The position numbers and the translations under genes are program-made. A stretch of 64,000 nucleotides of DNA, taken from assembly GCA_963580285.1 (NCBI GenBank), contig OY757015.1:134548029-134612028 (forward strand), written 5' to 3'. Shown here one piece after another: positions 33,901-42,716 of this stretch (within the stretch, counting starts at the first letter, position 1; the number at the start of each line of letters is the position of its first letter). The stretch is from Lucinisca nassula (lineage: Eukaryota; Mollusca; Bivalvia; Lucinida; Lucinidae). The notes beneath the pieces are model-generated. The model saw only the letters and a list, made by a program, of their open reading frames with translations, ran no database searches and was not told the origin of the DNA.

Positions 33901-36900
33901 CTGAAGATGATGGTGAAGGTGGTGATAATTATGATGATGATGATGATGGTGATAATGATGGTGATTATTCTGCTACTGCACTTAAATCTTGCACTGTCTT
34001 CTTATGGATGTGGTTTTGACGATTTAATCGTTACATTTAATTATTTTGCAGGTGAAGGTCAGGCACAAACTCCAGGTAAGTTATTGTTTGCTTTTAAGGA
34101 TGAAGTCCTTGACCATGCCTGTTCTTGCTTTGTGTGTTGGCTGCTTTACACACCATTCAACACCATTGGCTATATTGAGACGGTAACTTACCAAACTTCG
34201 TTGCCGGATCATTACAGGGTCACTGATGAGGCTTTATTAGCCGAAACTACGTAGTATGACCCATCTTCTTTCTTGTGAATGTTTTCGTTGCTCTTAAAGG
34301 AACTCATTTTTAATTTTTATTTGCACTGAGTGGGCAAAACAGTTCTTCCCGTACATCAGTATAATTGAGCCGTGTCACAAAAATGTTTTCAGGTTTGTGG
34401 TAAGGCCAAAAAAAAAAATAGGTGTGTTTCCGGTTTCCCGACCCTACCTAAGTTTTAGGCCCGACCCTAAATTTTTTATTGCCAAAAAAAAAAAAAAAAA
34501 TCGCGGGGCGAAACGACTCGTAAAAAAAATCGCGGGGCGAAACGACTCGGAACTACGCCAGCGGTTGCGTGCGGTTTATTTGTTCTAATTCGGTCAGTTT
34601 CCGAGCGTTTCGGTGTTTACTACTACTATTTCCACAGAAATGCTCTATACAGTGTATAAACAAAATAAAAAATTAAGATAAAAAAAAAAATTAAATCGAC
34701 CTTCCCCACCTAATTTTTTTCAAGCTGAAACCTGAAACACACCTATTTCTTTTTTTGGCCTAATGTAAGGCTGAAAGCCGACCTGCTGAACTAAAGAGAC
34801 TAAATGTACGCATGCTTATTCAGTGTACTAGGGGCATTGAATATTTTAAGCGGTGAGCACTAGACTACTGATCAAACTGCGATGATATGCACTTTTATTG
34901 TTCACAAGTGACAAAAAAACACACAGGTTTTGTTTTATGACGTAGCCTTGATATGCCGTAGTTACCCTAAATATCGTACGCTTTAATGCCCTACAACCTT
35001 GCTATAAAATATGAACAAGTACAATTTACTTTCCGATTTTTGTGTCTATGAATAGCAGAATGAGTGGCAAACAGTGTAGACCCTGATGAGACGCTCATCT
35101 GGTCTACACTGTTTGCTCAGCCTTTTAAATCCGAATAAGGTAAAAACAGTAGTGTATTCTTTCATATTTTGTGTTTGTTTGAATAAGAAATAGATCAGCT
35201 CTAACTGTGCTTTGTTGAGTAATAAATCACAGTTTGGAGGTCAGTTGTAAAGGAGACAAATCACGAGCGCATAGCGCGCGTGATTTGTCTACTTACAACT
35301 GACCGAAAAACTGTGATAACTAGAGCTGATCTATTTCGATTCTAACACGCTAAAAATCGACAATAAGGCTCTTGTTTCATTCAAATTCTCACAACTTTTC
35401 GCCATTGTTAGAAGAAATCCCGTTAAAATTATCGACTGAAACGCATTCATTTATATCCTTTTCTAACGTTTTCGATGCGAAAATATGATGTTACACCGTC
35501 TAACGTCAAGGAAATCGCCTGGTGACGTCATAAATTTGCAGTTTTTAATGACGTCACTCGTCACGCTCTTCCTTGTCGTGATTTGTTGTAGAATAAAACA
35601 CAGTTATTTTCCATTGCCTATATAGGCGCGCTGTGTTAGAATTATATATAGTTTCTGTGATTGCAGATTTACATAATGAAATAAAACGGTTCGACTCTTT
35701 CATCCCTGCCTCGATTGTTTGTCAGACGACCCAAAATTACTAAGGACTGAAGCTATTCAGTGCTGACATCAACGTATAAGAATGATTTGTAGGAAATCCA
35801 GGAAAAAGTTACATTAAGCAAAATGCGCTTTTCCTTTACCACTCTGTTGTCAGAAAATTGCGTAAGAGAGTGGACTGGAATCAAGCGTTCTGATGAACAA
35901 GCAGTTAAGAAAAGGATCAGATCCCGCATTCTGATCAGGGTCTTCACTATTTGCTGACAATACAGGAATTTAAGGATCTAAGTCCCCGTTTAGAGATATT
36001 TTTCCAGACAATCGTCTGTCCGGTTTTATCAGTGTTGTGATTCTGTCCGGGCATGACCATTGTCACTAAATCAATTATCAAATAGATTGTTACACAGTTT
36101 TGCAGAGTTATTTGCAGCAACACAACATGGTTAAGTGATTCGCTATTTTCGACAGCTTGGGGTGTGCATTGCAGTATTTAAACAGACTTTTGAAATTGAT
36201 AGATTTTAAAATTAATGAAGCGTCTTAATTTTGGCCTTAACTTCGGTATTTCTTAAAATGTCGGTAAGTACTTGATGCCCTATCTCTTGTCGGGCCCACC
36301 GGAGTCCAATTGTTGGTTTTCGTTTGCCCCAGTATTCCAGTCATTTCATGCTATCGAATCCTCATCGTTGTTTCATCTCTGTATTTAATTGGGCCCCGTC
36401 AAGCGATTTTGGTACTTATCGCATATACGAGCAGCGAAGGTTCAGGCGAGCCTGCGCATCCGCGCAGTCTCGCTAGAACCTTCGCTGCTCGCTCATACAA
36501 GCAGTGAATCAAGAGGAACCTTCAGGCAGAAAGCTATATCCCTGGCCCCTCTGAATGGCTGGGCATGCGCAGTTAAAATTTGTCAGGACGGAATGCTCGA
36601 AGACACAAATTCGCTTGGCGGGGCTCAATTGATATTGTAACGNNNNNNNNNNNNNNNNNNNNNNNGTTACAATATTTATAGTCTCGGAAACGTTGCACTG
36701 ATAAGTTAGAAATACGTCATGCAGACTGCACATATTATTTGTCGACATTACGATAACACGCCCGTATGGCATAGTGCATTTTTTCACATCTCCAAAATGG
36801 CTACTTTTTTGACGAAAATATGCGATATTTTTCTTATAAAAACTACAAACATAGGTTGCGGGTGCTCGTTAGAACCGCCTCATTGAGGCGGTTCTAACGA

Positions 36901-37866
36901 GTACCCACAACCTATGTCTTGGAGTAAAAATAAGAAAAATAATGTTTACCCCCTTAAACCCCAGTTTTCTCTATATAAAGTGGGGTTTAGGGGGGTGTTC
37001 ATTTCACGGACTTGTTCACGTGATGGAAAAAATGACAGAAACAAGGGCGAGAATTGCGGCCAAATAAAATCTAGCTAACCCTCAACCCTCCCCTGCCACC
37101 ACCGGCCCAGTAAAAATGTTTTACTGACAGATCCAATGCGGGGATTCAGTTATGGTTTATTATGGTTAAAATTCGTCTGTACATGTATGCATGCTAATTT
37201 ATCATATGACGCCGCGTCTGAGAATGTAATAACGCCATATAATAAACTCGATAATCCAATAGTGGATTTAATATGCAATTTAGTTAGATACGCCCCGTAG
37301 CGTTGCATGTACGACATCCTTAACGATGTATTGTTTACTATTGGCGGATTATTGACAATCTTGAACAAAATGTATTTTCAAATGTCATATGATAAATATA
37401 ATCTTGCATTCGTGCTTATGTATTATTGAATTTATTAAACTCGTCAAGGCAAAGGGACAAAATGCTCGGCAAAGCCTCGCATTTTATCCCTTTTCCATAA
37501 CACGTTAAATTAATTCATTAATACATGAAAACTCATGTAAGATCCTCTATATCTTTTTATTCTTTGTGAAATTTTTCAGTATAATAAGATTGTTTTGTGA
37601 TGGTGCTTCGTTCCTTTTGGTGTTTTGAATTTAAGATGTGGGTCACTTCTATCGATTACTGATCATTGTGAGCCTTATGAATGAGCATGCAATGAGCATG
37701 CATTTATTTACCTTATTATCTATTCTGTCCAACAGGACTATGTGATGATATTGACAGTAAAATGTATAGCGAAAACTGCTACCAATTCTGCGTGGAATAT
37801 GACATGGATTGGGAATGCATAATGGGAAAGCCTGGATTGCTCTGCCGCTGCATCGATAATGAATAA
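24853..37866 (+). CDS. Secreted six-cysteine CSalpha-beta (defensin-like) peptide, spliced
   Basis: Three coding exons (24853-24913, 34052-34075, 37736-37866) join in phase 1 at each boundary to give a 71-residue preprotein. Exon 1 encodes a signal peptide (basic RR start, then a Leu/Val-rich core). The micro-exon supplies a GQA site, so cleavage after residue 25 is likely. The mature part has Cys spacing C-x11-C-x3-C-x8-C-x8-C-x1-C, that is CxxxC plus CxC, the cysteine-stabilised alpha-beta fold of invertebrate defensins and related channel-active peptides. Oddly, exon 3 has about ten Asp/Glu and only three Lys/Arg, so the peptide is anionic where most defensins are cationic. Introns are 9.1, 3.7 and 4.2 kb and packed with transposons. 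Mollusc antimicrobial-peptide genes commonly have a separate signal exon and cysteine exon, as here. An antimicrobial, toxin-like or signalling role cannot be chosen from sequence. Confidence 0.8.
24914..25950. other. Intron 1, first part
   Basis: Contains an inverted partial MITE B (25147-25260) and a degenerate family A element near 25690-25910 holding a short Naiad-derived piece. No further exon recognised. Confidence 0.4.
26010..26870 (+). mobile_element. Internally deleted Naiad copy
   Basis: Sequence equivalent to the linker region of the full copy (GNRWC.., about 51545-51685) jumps at 26333 straight to the 3' UTR (TTGGTTGGTGTCTGATG, equivalent to 53310), so the whole RT is deleted. 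A palindromic insert at 26042-26213 (TCTCACTGGGATGCGAC ends) splits the first part. Confidence 0.75.
26042..26213. mobile_element. MITE with CACTGGGATGCGAC inverted ends
   Basis: The ends CTCACTGGGATGCGAC and GTCGCATCCCAGTGGGAT are inverted repeats, and the interior repeats GCGACnnnn motifs. It lies inside the linker part of the deleted Naiad and shifts that frame. Superfamily not recognised. Confidence 0.7.
27253..27520 (-). mobile_element. Naiad 3' UTR inserted antisense
   Basis: It begins CAAAGTAGAAGTAAAAC, the reverse of the family's 3' terminus, like the insertion at 7925. The joint on the other side lies inside the same UTR, so this is a 5'-truncated insertion into a Naiad copy. Confidence 0.75.
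28010..28042 (+). mobile_element. 33-bp SINE tail insertion
   Basis: TTGACGGGGACGTTAAACC and the CAAATCAAACAAA tail are flanked by GTACTGATG at 28001-28009 and 28043-28051. It is a nearly complete loss of the SINE body, leaving only the 3' tail, yet with a perfect target duplication. Confidence 0.8.
28441..28894. other. Unassigned sequence in intron 1
   Basis: No feature recognised except flanking sequence of the hairpin at 28895, part of which (GCGTAACGTCGCTTTTCATTGG) is also found inverted near 33300. Confidence 0.4.
28895..29036. mobile_element. Foldback element family E, copy 1
   Basis: A hairpin with arms GTAGACAAATCACG(A/C)GCGC pairs around TACGCGC and is flanked by CTGTGATTT and AGCTCTAGC..GATCA motifs. 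The inverted sister copy is at 35188-35342. The core is GC-rich with complementary arms of about 35 bases. Confidence 0.7.
29128..29449. mobile_element. Hairpin MITE family A2 with duplicated core
   Basis: Complete A2 ends (CATTACGAAAACACGCC and TTGTTTTCGTGATG). The central GAACCGCCTCATCGAGGCGGTTC palindrome is present twice in tandem (about 29252-29283 and 29293-29320), each perfect, separated by TAACGGGTACAA. Confidence 0.8.
29497..29765 (+). mobile_element. Naiad 3' UTR tail fragment
   Basis: Matches the terminal 270 bp of the Naiad 3' UTR (from CCGCTGACCGTTCCAAGG to GATCGTTGCCTCC). 5'-truncated retrocopy, non-coding. Confidence 0.75.
29766..30436. other. Unassigned; one 52-bp tandem duplication
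   Basis: A direct duplication lies at about 30283-30386: AATCAAACCGCCGTAAATG through TTTGAACTATCAGG occurs twice. Otherwise nothing recognised apart from a T tract near 29870-29890. Confidence 0.5.
30437..30925 (-). mobile_element. GGGTGTGAGGGG hairpin family, inverted copy with Naiad tail inside
   Basis: Inverted relative to 8945-9350. Between its body and hairpin arm lies a Naiad 3' UTR tail (about 30712-30855), so the element has been interrupted by a retrocopy. Confidence 0.7.
31000..31146 (+). mobile_element. SINE (same family as 184-473), 5'-truncated
   Basis: Shows CATTTCATCTCAATGTCGGG, a TGACTGGGACGT box and the TCAAACAAACAAAAC tail. Only the 3' half is present. Confidence 0.7.
31480..32320. 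repeat. Degenerate ACTTCATGACGTC minisatellite
   Basis: About 800 bp of imperfect units with TTCATGAC, CTTCTTACACTTCTAAC and TTTCGACCTCATCTTC recur at irregular spacing near 55-60 bases. Strongly pyrimidine-biased on the + strand. No coding signal. Confidence 0.8.
32655..32985 (+). mobile_element. GGGTGTGAGGGG hairpin family, copy 3
   Basis: The arm at about 32662 (ATCTTATATGGGTGTGAGGGG in shorter form) pairs with 32773-32800. The right flank (GTCACTTCGGTTACCGACG) matches 9118-9140 and, inverted, 30662-30690. Confidence 0.7.
33070..33205. repeat. Foldback repeat with GGGGAGGTAAATCG arms
   Basis: AAATTGTCATTTGGGGAGG and its complement enclose GTAAATCGG.. and a TTACGGTCG/CGACCGTAA inner pair. 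The total palindrome is about 125 bases with a loop near AATGTCG. The outer arm GATTTGGGGAGGTAAATCGG also occurs at 28900. Confidence 0.7.
33445..33770 (+). mobile_element. Naiad 3' UTR fragment
   Basis: Last third of the 3' UTR with a C tract at 33491-33508 and the conserved end GATGGGAGCTGTGGGTTAATTG (split: GATGGGAGCTG then TGGGTTAATTG) near 33712. Confidence 0.75.
33868..33972. repeat. GAT/ATG-rich microsatellite
   Basis: Imperfect ATGATG and GGTGAT triplets. The apparent open frame of Met and Ile runs across it is a product of the triplet repeat, not a protein. Confidence 0.85.
34052..34075 (+). CDS. Peptide gene micro-exon (24 nt)
   Basis: TTATTTTGCAG precedes it and GTAAGT follows (34076). 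It is 24 nt, phase 1 on both sides, and encodes EGQAQTP after completing a Gly codon. It supplies the best signal-peptidase site. Because its length is a multiple of three, skipping it would keep the frame, so an alternative isoform is possible. Confidence 0.6.
34217..34262 (+). ncRNA. Hammerhead ribozyme, complete, sense in intron 2
   Basis: All conserved parts are present: stem I GGGUCA (34217-34222) pairs UGACCC (34257-34262), CUGAUGA is at 34223-34229, stem II GGCU/AGCC has a UUAUU loop, GAAA is at 34243-34246, and stem III ACUA/UAGU has a two-base CG loop. Cleavage is predicted after the A of GUA at 34256. The short, palindromic stem III favours action as a dimer, as in retrozymes and satellite hammerheads. 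It lies 141 nt downstream of the micro-exon of the peptide gene, on the same strand. The same 46 nt occur on the minus strand at 55419-55464 and 55807-55852. Confidence 0.9.
34263..35187. other. Retrozyme remnant then unassigned intron 2 sequence
   Basis: To about 34380 the sequence follows the retrozyme unit (ATCTTCTTTCTT.TGAATG, GGAACTCATTTTTAATTTTTA). From 34400 to 34760 there are A-rich stretches and the near-duplicate AATCGCGGGGCGAAACGACTC (34499, 34529). AACAGTGTAGACC hairpin arms pair at 35070-35116. No gene. Confidence 0.5.
35188..35342. mobile_element. Foldback element family E, inverted copy
   Basis: Inverted relative to 28895-29036, with the same GATCAGCTCTA ends and the ACAAATCACGAGCGC arm. 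Confidence 0.7.
35343..36244. other. Unassigned intron 2 sequence
   Basis: No gene or repeat confidently recognised. A partial AACAGTG-type arm (TGATCAGGGTCTTCACTATTTGC, in pieces) is seen near 35930. Confidence 0.4.
36391..36626. mobile_element. MITE family C, 236 bp, copy 1
   Basis: Terminal inverted repeats GGGCCCCG(T/C)CAAGCGA and TCGCTTGGCGGGGCTC. AATT duplications flank it at 36387-36390 and 36627-36630. All three copies in the window are exactly 236 bp. The interior hairpin pairs GCAGCGAAGGTTC with GAACCTTCGCTGC. 4-bp AT-rich duplications recur (AATT, ATAT, AAAT). Confidence 0.85.
36643..36665. other. Assembly gap (23 N)
   Basis: The bases on both sides are inverted repeats, ATATTGTAAC before and GTTACAATAT after, so the gap probably hides the tip of a palindrome. 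Confidence 0.95.
36746..37024. mobile_element. Hairpin MITE family A (subtype A1), copy
   Basis: CATTACGATAACACGCCCGT to TTGTTCACGTGATGG. The perfect central palindrome at 36855-36911 has GTTAGAACCGCCTCATTGAGG at its tip (split: GTTAGAACCGCC, TCATTGAGG). Confidence 0.8.
37198..37551. mobile_element. Palindromic MITE family B, complete copy
   Basis: TTTATCATATGACGCCGCG to GATCCTCTAT. Inner palindrome around AATGCTCGGCAAAGCCTCGC near 37468. Confidence 0.75.
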
Positions 37867-37867
37867 G
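37736..37867 (+). CDS. Peptide gene exon with all six cysteines
   Basis: Acceptor CTGTCCAACAG ends at 37735. The stop TAA is at 37864-37866 and a donor GTACATG starts at 37868, one base after the stop, so the 3' UTR is completed by another exon. The exon carries CYQFC (CxxxC helix) and CRC (CxC strand). Confidence 0.85.
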
Positions 37868-39189
37868 GTACATGTTTATCAGAACCGCAATAGCTCGAAC
37901 TTCAGTTGCTAATCGTTCTGGTAGGTGCTGTCTTATTGTAGGTTTTGTCGTGCGCTGGCTCTTTTAATAGCTCCAGAAGATTTATGGATAATAAAGAGGA
38001 ATGGGAACACCTGGAAGATTTTCCGCCATTCTTCAAAGTAAGGTGACTTTCGAGACTTCCTGTTCGCTTTTCTATAAGCTTTGTCCCATTGAAAAAGGGG
38101 TCTACTCTTAAAGGAAGGCATTTGCTCCCCGATTTAACCACTATTGACATGGGAGACTAAAATACTTTTGCAGGAGTTGCTTCCCCTGAAGGTGTATCCA
38201 TTCCCCTTTAAACAGAATTAGTTTCTATTTTAACCTGTTGTACATTTTCTCAGTTGTCGCATGAATTTCATTTTGAAAAGTAAGCATTGCACTCCCCAAT
38301 TTTAGTTTAAAATGCAAGGAAACTCTGAAATTTTACCTTTTTTCTATTTTTACATAATCTCACAGTCTGCGATTTATGAAACGTGTTTGTAAGTGCAGAT
38401 GTCCGATCATATCAGCCAAATAAATTACCACAAAAGGCAACCCTTAATCCATCGTTATTTGCATGTAAATCACCATATCAGAACTGCCCCCGGCATCGGG
38501 GCTTGGCGAAATGGATTGGGCTGCATGGTGCTTCTTCGCAAAGCTGAAACCGACTGCACACAAGTACCGGTAAACCGCTTAGAAGGTCTAAGTCTGCCCA
38601 GGTAAATTGTTGCGAGGCCCGTCCATGCATATAAACCAATTTTGGTTTCATTGTGCGGCAGGGGATGGGGTGTTATTTCATATCAATGTCGGGTACAAGT
38701 CCAACAAAATTGGAAGCAACTGTCAAAAATGAACCAAATAGTCTTGACGGGGACATCAAACCACAGATCAAACTTTAACACTCATTCTCAAATGAATTTG
38801 GATATTGCAGTCGCCGTATATTTTCTGAAATCAAGCAGTCATTCTTAACCAATGCATACGTTTATATGACAAAACAACAGGTCCCAAAGATATCATGATA
38901 AACCTCCTGTTGAAAAGTACCTTTTCCGGGAAAATGAGCCACGGGAAAATCTGGTTTTGTAATGTTTGAGACTGTCGCTTTTCGTGAGAATTTTTTCCTA
39001 TCGCGGGGTACAATCTTGGATTGCACGACCCGCAGAAAAAGGGACCGACTGAAGTCGGTTGATTTCTAAGAGTGCCCTAAAATCACTGTGTCATTCTGTC
39101 AGTCTGTCATTCTGTCAGTCTGTCATTCTGTCAGTCTGTCTGTCCGTCCGTAACCCGTTTGTGAAAATTGGTGATAGTGACTTAACCGC
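37868..39189. other. Intron 3, first part
   Basis: Contains a complete + strand SINE (38493-38778) and, from about 39005, the head of the repeat element that carries the 424-bp units (CGCGGGGTACAATC, GGATTGCACGACCCG). A short CTGTCATT/CTGTCAGT array sits at 39091-39146. No exon seen. Confidence 0.5.
38493..38778 (+). mobile_element. SINE (same family as 184-473)
   Basis: Has GGGCTTGGCGAAATGG, TACCGGTAAACCGCTTAGA, TCATATCAATGTCGGG and GACGGGGACATCAAACC with a TCAAAC tail, the same order as in the inverted copies at 184-473 and 42170-42447. Confidence 0.75.
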
Positions 39190-40888
39190 TTGGAATATTT
39201 AAACAATTTTTGGCATACTGATAGATATCAATGAGATCTAACCAATGAACTTGCGAAATATTACATTCCATTTAGTATAGCCTCGCCGAGGCGAAAAATG
39301 TGAAAATTTTCGAACTGCTTCTCCTCGGAAACCGTTGGGCCGATTGAAGTCAAATTTCATATGGAGCCTCTATGGGATGGGGGAAACCAAAATTTGCTCA
39401 TGGGGTCCATGTCACATGACCAAAATGGCCGCCAAGCCATATATGGTAAAAACCCTTCACAAATAGTCTTCTCCATAACCACTGGGCAGATTTCCACGAA
39501 ACTTGATAAATAGCATCTGGGACATAGGCCCATCATAAATTGCTAAAATGGTGACCCTGGGTTGACCTTGACCTTCTTTGTGCCTAGGTCAAACTTTGAC
39601 ACATATGCTTTTGTTGGAATATTTAAACAATTTTTGGCATACTGATAGATATCAATGAGATCTAGGTAACCAATGAACTTGCGAAATATTATATTCCATT
39701 TTGTATAGCCTCGCCGAGGCAAAAAATGTGAAAATTTTCGAACTGCTTCTCCTCGGAAACCGTTGGGCCGATTGAAGTCAAATTTCAAATGGAGCCTCTA
39801 TGGGATGGGGGAAACCAAAATTTGCTCACGGGGTCCAGGTCACATGACCAAAATGGCCGCCAAGCCATATATGGTAAAAACCCTTCAAAAATAGTCTTCT
39901 CCAGAACCACTGGGCAGATTTCCACGAAACTTGATAAATAGCATCTGGGACGTAGGCCCATCATAAATTGCTAAAATGGTGACCCTGGGTTGACCTTGAC
40001 CTTCTTTGTGCCTAGGTCAAACTTTGACACATATGCTTTTGTTGGAATATTTAAACAATTTTTGGCATACTGATAGATATCAATGAGGTGTAGCCAATGA
40101 ACTTGCGAAATATTATATTCCATTTAGTATAGCCTCGTCGAGGCGAAAAATGTGAAAATTTTCGAACTGCTTCTCCTCGGAAACCGTTGGGACGATTGAA
40201 GTCAAATTTCATATGGAGCTTCTATGGGATGGGGGAAACCAAAATTTGCTCATGGGGTCCAGGTCACATGACCAAAATGGCCGCCAAGCCATATATGGTA
40301 AAACCCCTTCAAAAATAGTCTTCTCCAGAACCACTGGGCAGATTTCCACGAAACTTGATAAATAGCATCTGGGGCGCAGGCCCATCATAAATTGCTAAAA
40401 TGGTGACCCTGGGTTGACCTTGACCTTCTTTGTGCCTAGGTCAAACTTTGACACATATGCTTTTGTTGGAATATTTAAACAATTTTTGGCATACTGATAG
40501 ATATCAATGAGGTGTAGCCAATGAACTTGCGAAATATTATATTCCATTTAGTATAGCCTGGTCGAGGCGAAAAATGTGAAAATTTTCGAACTGCTTCTCC
40601 TCGGAAACCGTTGGGACGATTGAAGTCAAATTTCATATGGAGCTTCTATGGGATGGGGGAAACCAAAATTTGCTCATGGGGTCCAGGTCACATGACCAAA
40701 ATGGCCGCCAAGCCATATATGGTAAAAACCCTTCAAAAATAGTCTTCTCCAGAACCACTGGGCAGATTTCCACGAAACTTGATAAATAGCATCTGGGGCG
40801 TAGGCCCATCATAAATTGCTAAAATGGTGACCCTGGGTTGACCTTGACCTTCTTTGTGCCTAGGTCAAACTTTGACACATATGCTTTT
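39190..40888. repeat. Four tandem 424-bp units
   Basis: Units start at 39190, 39614, 40042 and 40466 with TTGGAATATTTAAACAATTT. Each includes TCCTCGGAAACCGTTGGG, ACATGACCAAAATGGCCGCC and GTTGACCTTGACCTTCTTTG. Units differ at few positions, so the array is young. Degenerate dispersed relatives lie at 59380-60200 and 60418-60790. Lies in intron 3 of the peptide gene. Confidence 0.9.
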
Positions 40889-41477
40889 GTATTGGAAAAG
40901 TGAGAATGCATTTTGTCCTGCAAACGATTCAGAATACAGTACTAAAGTATAATATATATTTTTGCTGCTTACGGTAAGACGCATTTATTGGGGGAACGGT
41001 TAGGTCCAGGTCACATGACCAAAATGGCCGCCATACCCAGATATGGTAACACTCATAAAGCTAAAAGCATCCGGCGGGTCGTGCACTTCAGCTGAAGCAC
41101 TGGTTTTAGTTTATCAGTCACCCCCTATAGTAATTACATTGTAGCACATTGACCTGATAAAGATATGCTATTTTAGAACACGTGAGCTTTATCAGATCAA
41201 TGTGACATTACACCTTTATGAACGAAATTGACCACTAAAAAATTGACAAAAATGTTATTACTGGCAAAAATGGAACATAATACTTATCAAATATAACAGG
41301 AAGATACTAAATATATCGACCGCCGGAATATTGGGACGCACTGAGGACCATCGATAATTGATCGTAAAATGCTAATTTAAAAGTTTACAAGTGGATAAAT
41401 TGATAAAAAGAAAACCGCATTCGTGTAATTCAATTACAAGTTTATCAGGCTCAGCTTCGAGAACGCATGTAGAATTG

Positions 41478-41797
41478 GAGCGTGATAGCTCAGTGGTTAG
41501 TGCACCTGTCTCTGATGCTAGAGGTCCCGGGTTCGATCCTCGGCAGCGGCGATAAAATCTCGGTGTCCGAACACGCTCCATTGGCATCATTTGCAAGGAT
41601 GAATGTCATAAAGTGCACCGTCCTTCGGATCGGGACGTTAACTAGAGGCCCCTTGTGCAGGGAGAACCATCCCCTGTGCAGGTTAAAGATCCCTACCGTA
41701 ATTACATGATTACTGTGTAGGCTTTCATCCTGCAAAACCTGGTGTGTATGTAATATACACCTGCGGTAATGGTCAAATGTGACCGACGCAGTATCAG
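41478..41797 (+). mobile_element. tRNA-derived SINE with GATA tail
   Basis: Head GTGATAGCTCAGTGGTTAG (A box) and GGTTCGATCCTC (B box), then body to TCAAATGTGACCGACGCAG. The GATA array that follows serves as its simple-repeat tail. It looks tRNA-like but lacks a proper acceptor pairing, so it is not called as a tRNA gene. Confidence 0.85.
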
Positions 41798-41800
41798 AAG

Positions 41801-41803
41801 ATG

Positions 41804-41897
<94 letters not shown>
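41801..41897. repeat. (GATA)n microsatellite
   Basis: About 24 uninterrupted GATA units. Read in another frame it gives the spurious Ser-Ile-Tyr-Leu repeat of a long antisense open frame. Confidence 0.95.
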
Positions 41898-42066
41898 ATC
41901 GTTCGGCATGCCTCGCAATCCTACAAGCGTTCTCGAAGCTTTGTCAGATAAGCTTGATATCAAAAGACACGTACCTGCTGTACTCTATATCTGAGGTGCA
42001 AAAAAAAAAAAAAAAATCGAAATTGCATTTTTGTGATATCTAAAGTTATATATTTTTCAATTGCAG

Positions 42067-42135
42067 GTTAGAAGAGTGATACAGACGCAGCGCTGAATAT
42101 GCAGTAATAAACATATATAAAGCATGAGTTTGTTA
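42067..42135 (+). other. Likely 3' UTR exon with polyadenylation signal
   Basis: TTTTTCAATTGCAG ends at 42066 and AATAAA lies at 42106-42111. This is the first acceptor plus poly(A) signal pair found downstream of the 37868 donor outside repeats, so it is the best candidate for the last exon. It is not coding. Confidence 0.55.
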
Positions 42136-42169
42136 GTTTCTGATTTTTTATTTGATCCGTTATTGCTTT

Positions 42170-42447
42170 TTGTTTGTTTGATTTGAGGGTTAACGTCCCC
42201 GTCAACACTGTAAAAGTCATTTTAGAGACGTTGCTTCCAATTTTGTGGGACTTTTACCAGACATTGAGATGAAATGACATCTCAATCCCTGCCGCCCAAT
42301 GAAACCAATATGATTTAAAAGCATGGGCGGTCCGATTCACAACATCTTAGATCCTGTAAGCGGTTTACCAGTACTCGTGCGTGGGTCAGTCTCAGCTCTG
42401 CGTGGAAGCATCATACAGCCCATCTATTTCTTCAAGCCCCGATGGGC
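42170..42447 (-). mobile_element. Antisense SINE (same family as 184-473)
   Basis: TTTTGTTTGTTTGATTTGAG, GTCCCCGTCAACACTG, GCGGTTTACCAGTACTCGTG and ATTTCTTCAAGCCCC in the same order as at 184-473. Lies just downstream of the putative poly(A) site of the peptide gene. Confidence 0.8.
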
Positions 42448-42716
42448 GGGGACAAAGATCCGTTATTGCACAGACCAGTAGAATTAATGATGGTGTTAAA
42501 AAGACTAAATGGTAGTCATTTGGAAGCAAACAACACAGAACTGAAAACTGTGGAGTTTACATGTGTTTTATAAGCCAGACGAGCCAGTCCCGGCAAATCA
42601 TGCCTTATAGTGACCCTCAATATATTCAAAATTCGAAAATGAAATCAATGATTCCATAGGAATTAAAATACCCCACACTCCGGTGAAAGTCAGGGGACTT
42701 CCACTGCTGCCATATA

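Larger units (their letters stand above)
36245..36745 (+). mobile_element. Naiad 3' UTR split by a MITE and a sequence gap
   Basis: The UTR start (TGATGCCCTATCTCTTGTCGG, in pieces) to 36386 is interrupted by MITE C (36391-36626) and the N gap (36643-36665), then resumes at about 36675 (TCTCGGAAACGTTGCACTG). Confidence 0.7.
41130..41990. mobile_element. Foldback element family G split by a SINE
   Basis: ACATTGACCTGATAAAG pairs with CTTTATCAGATCAATGT (41140-41205). GCTTCGAGAACGCATGTAGAA at 41454 pairs with the complement near 41930, but a SINE has landed in the loop. The unsplit sister copy is at 43170-43470. Confidence 0.7.

Noticed and set aside
33868..34254. Met/Ile-rich frame overlapping the micro-exon and ribozyme
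   Set aside because: Produced by a GAT/ATG triplet repeat; splice signals and phase support only the 24-nt exon there.
36389..36640. Open frames repeated at 36389, 49785 and 58062 (VQASLRIRA type)
   Set aside because: All three are translations of the 236-bp MITE C, which has terminal inverted repeats and target duplications.
41478..41552. Possible tRNA gene
   Set aside because: A and B boxes are present, but it continues into a SINE body with a simple-repeat tail and an inverted sister copy at 11890; treated as SINE. The same applies at 9703, 50060 and 63575.
41490..41963. Long antisense frame with Ser-Ile-Tyr-Leu repeats
   Set aside because: Translation of the GATA microsatellite plus SINE; no biological protein.
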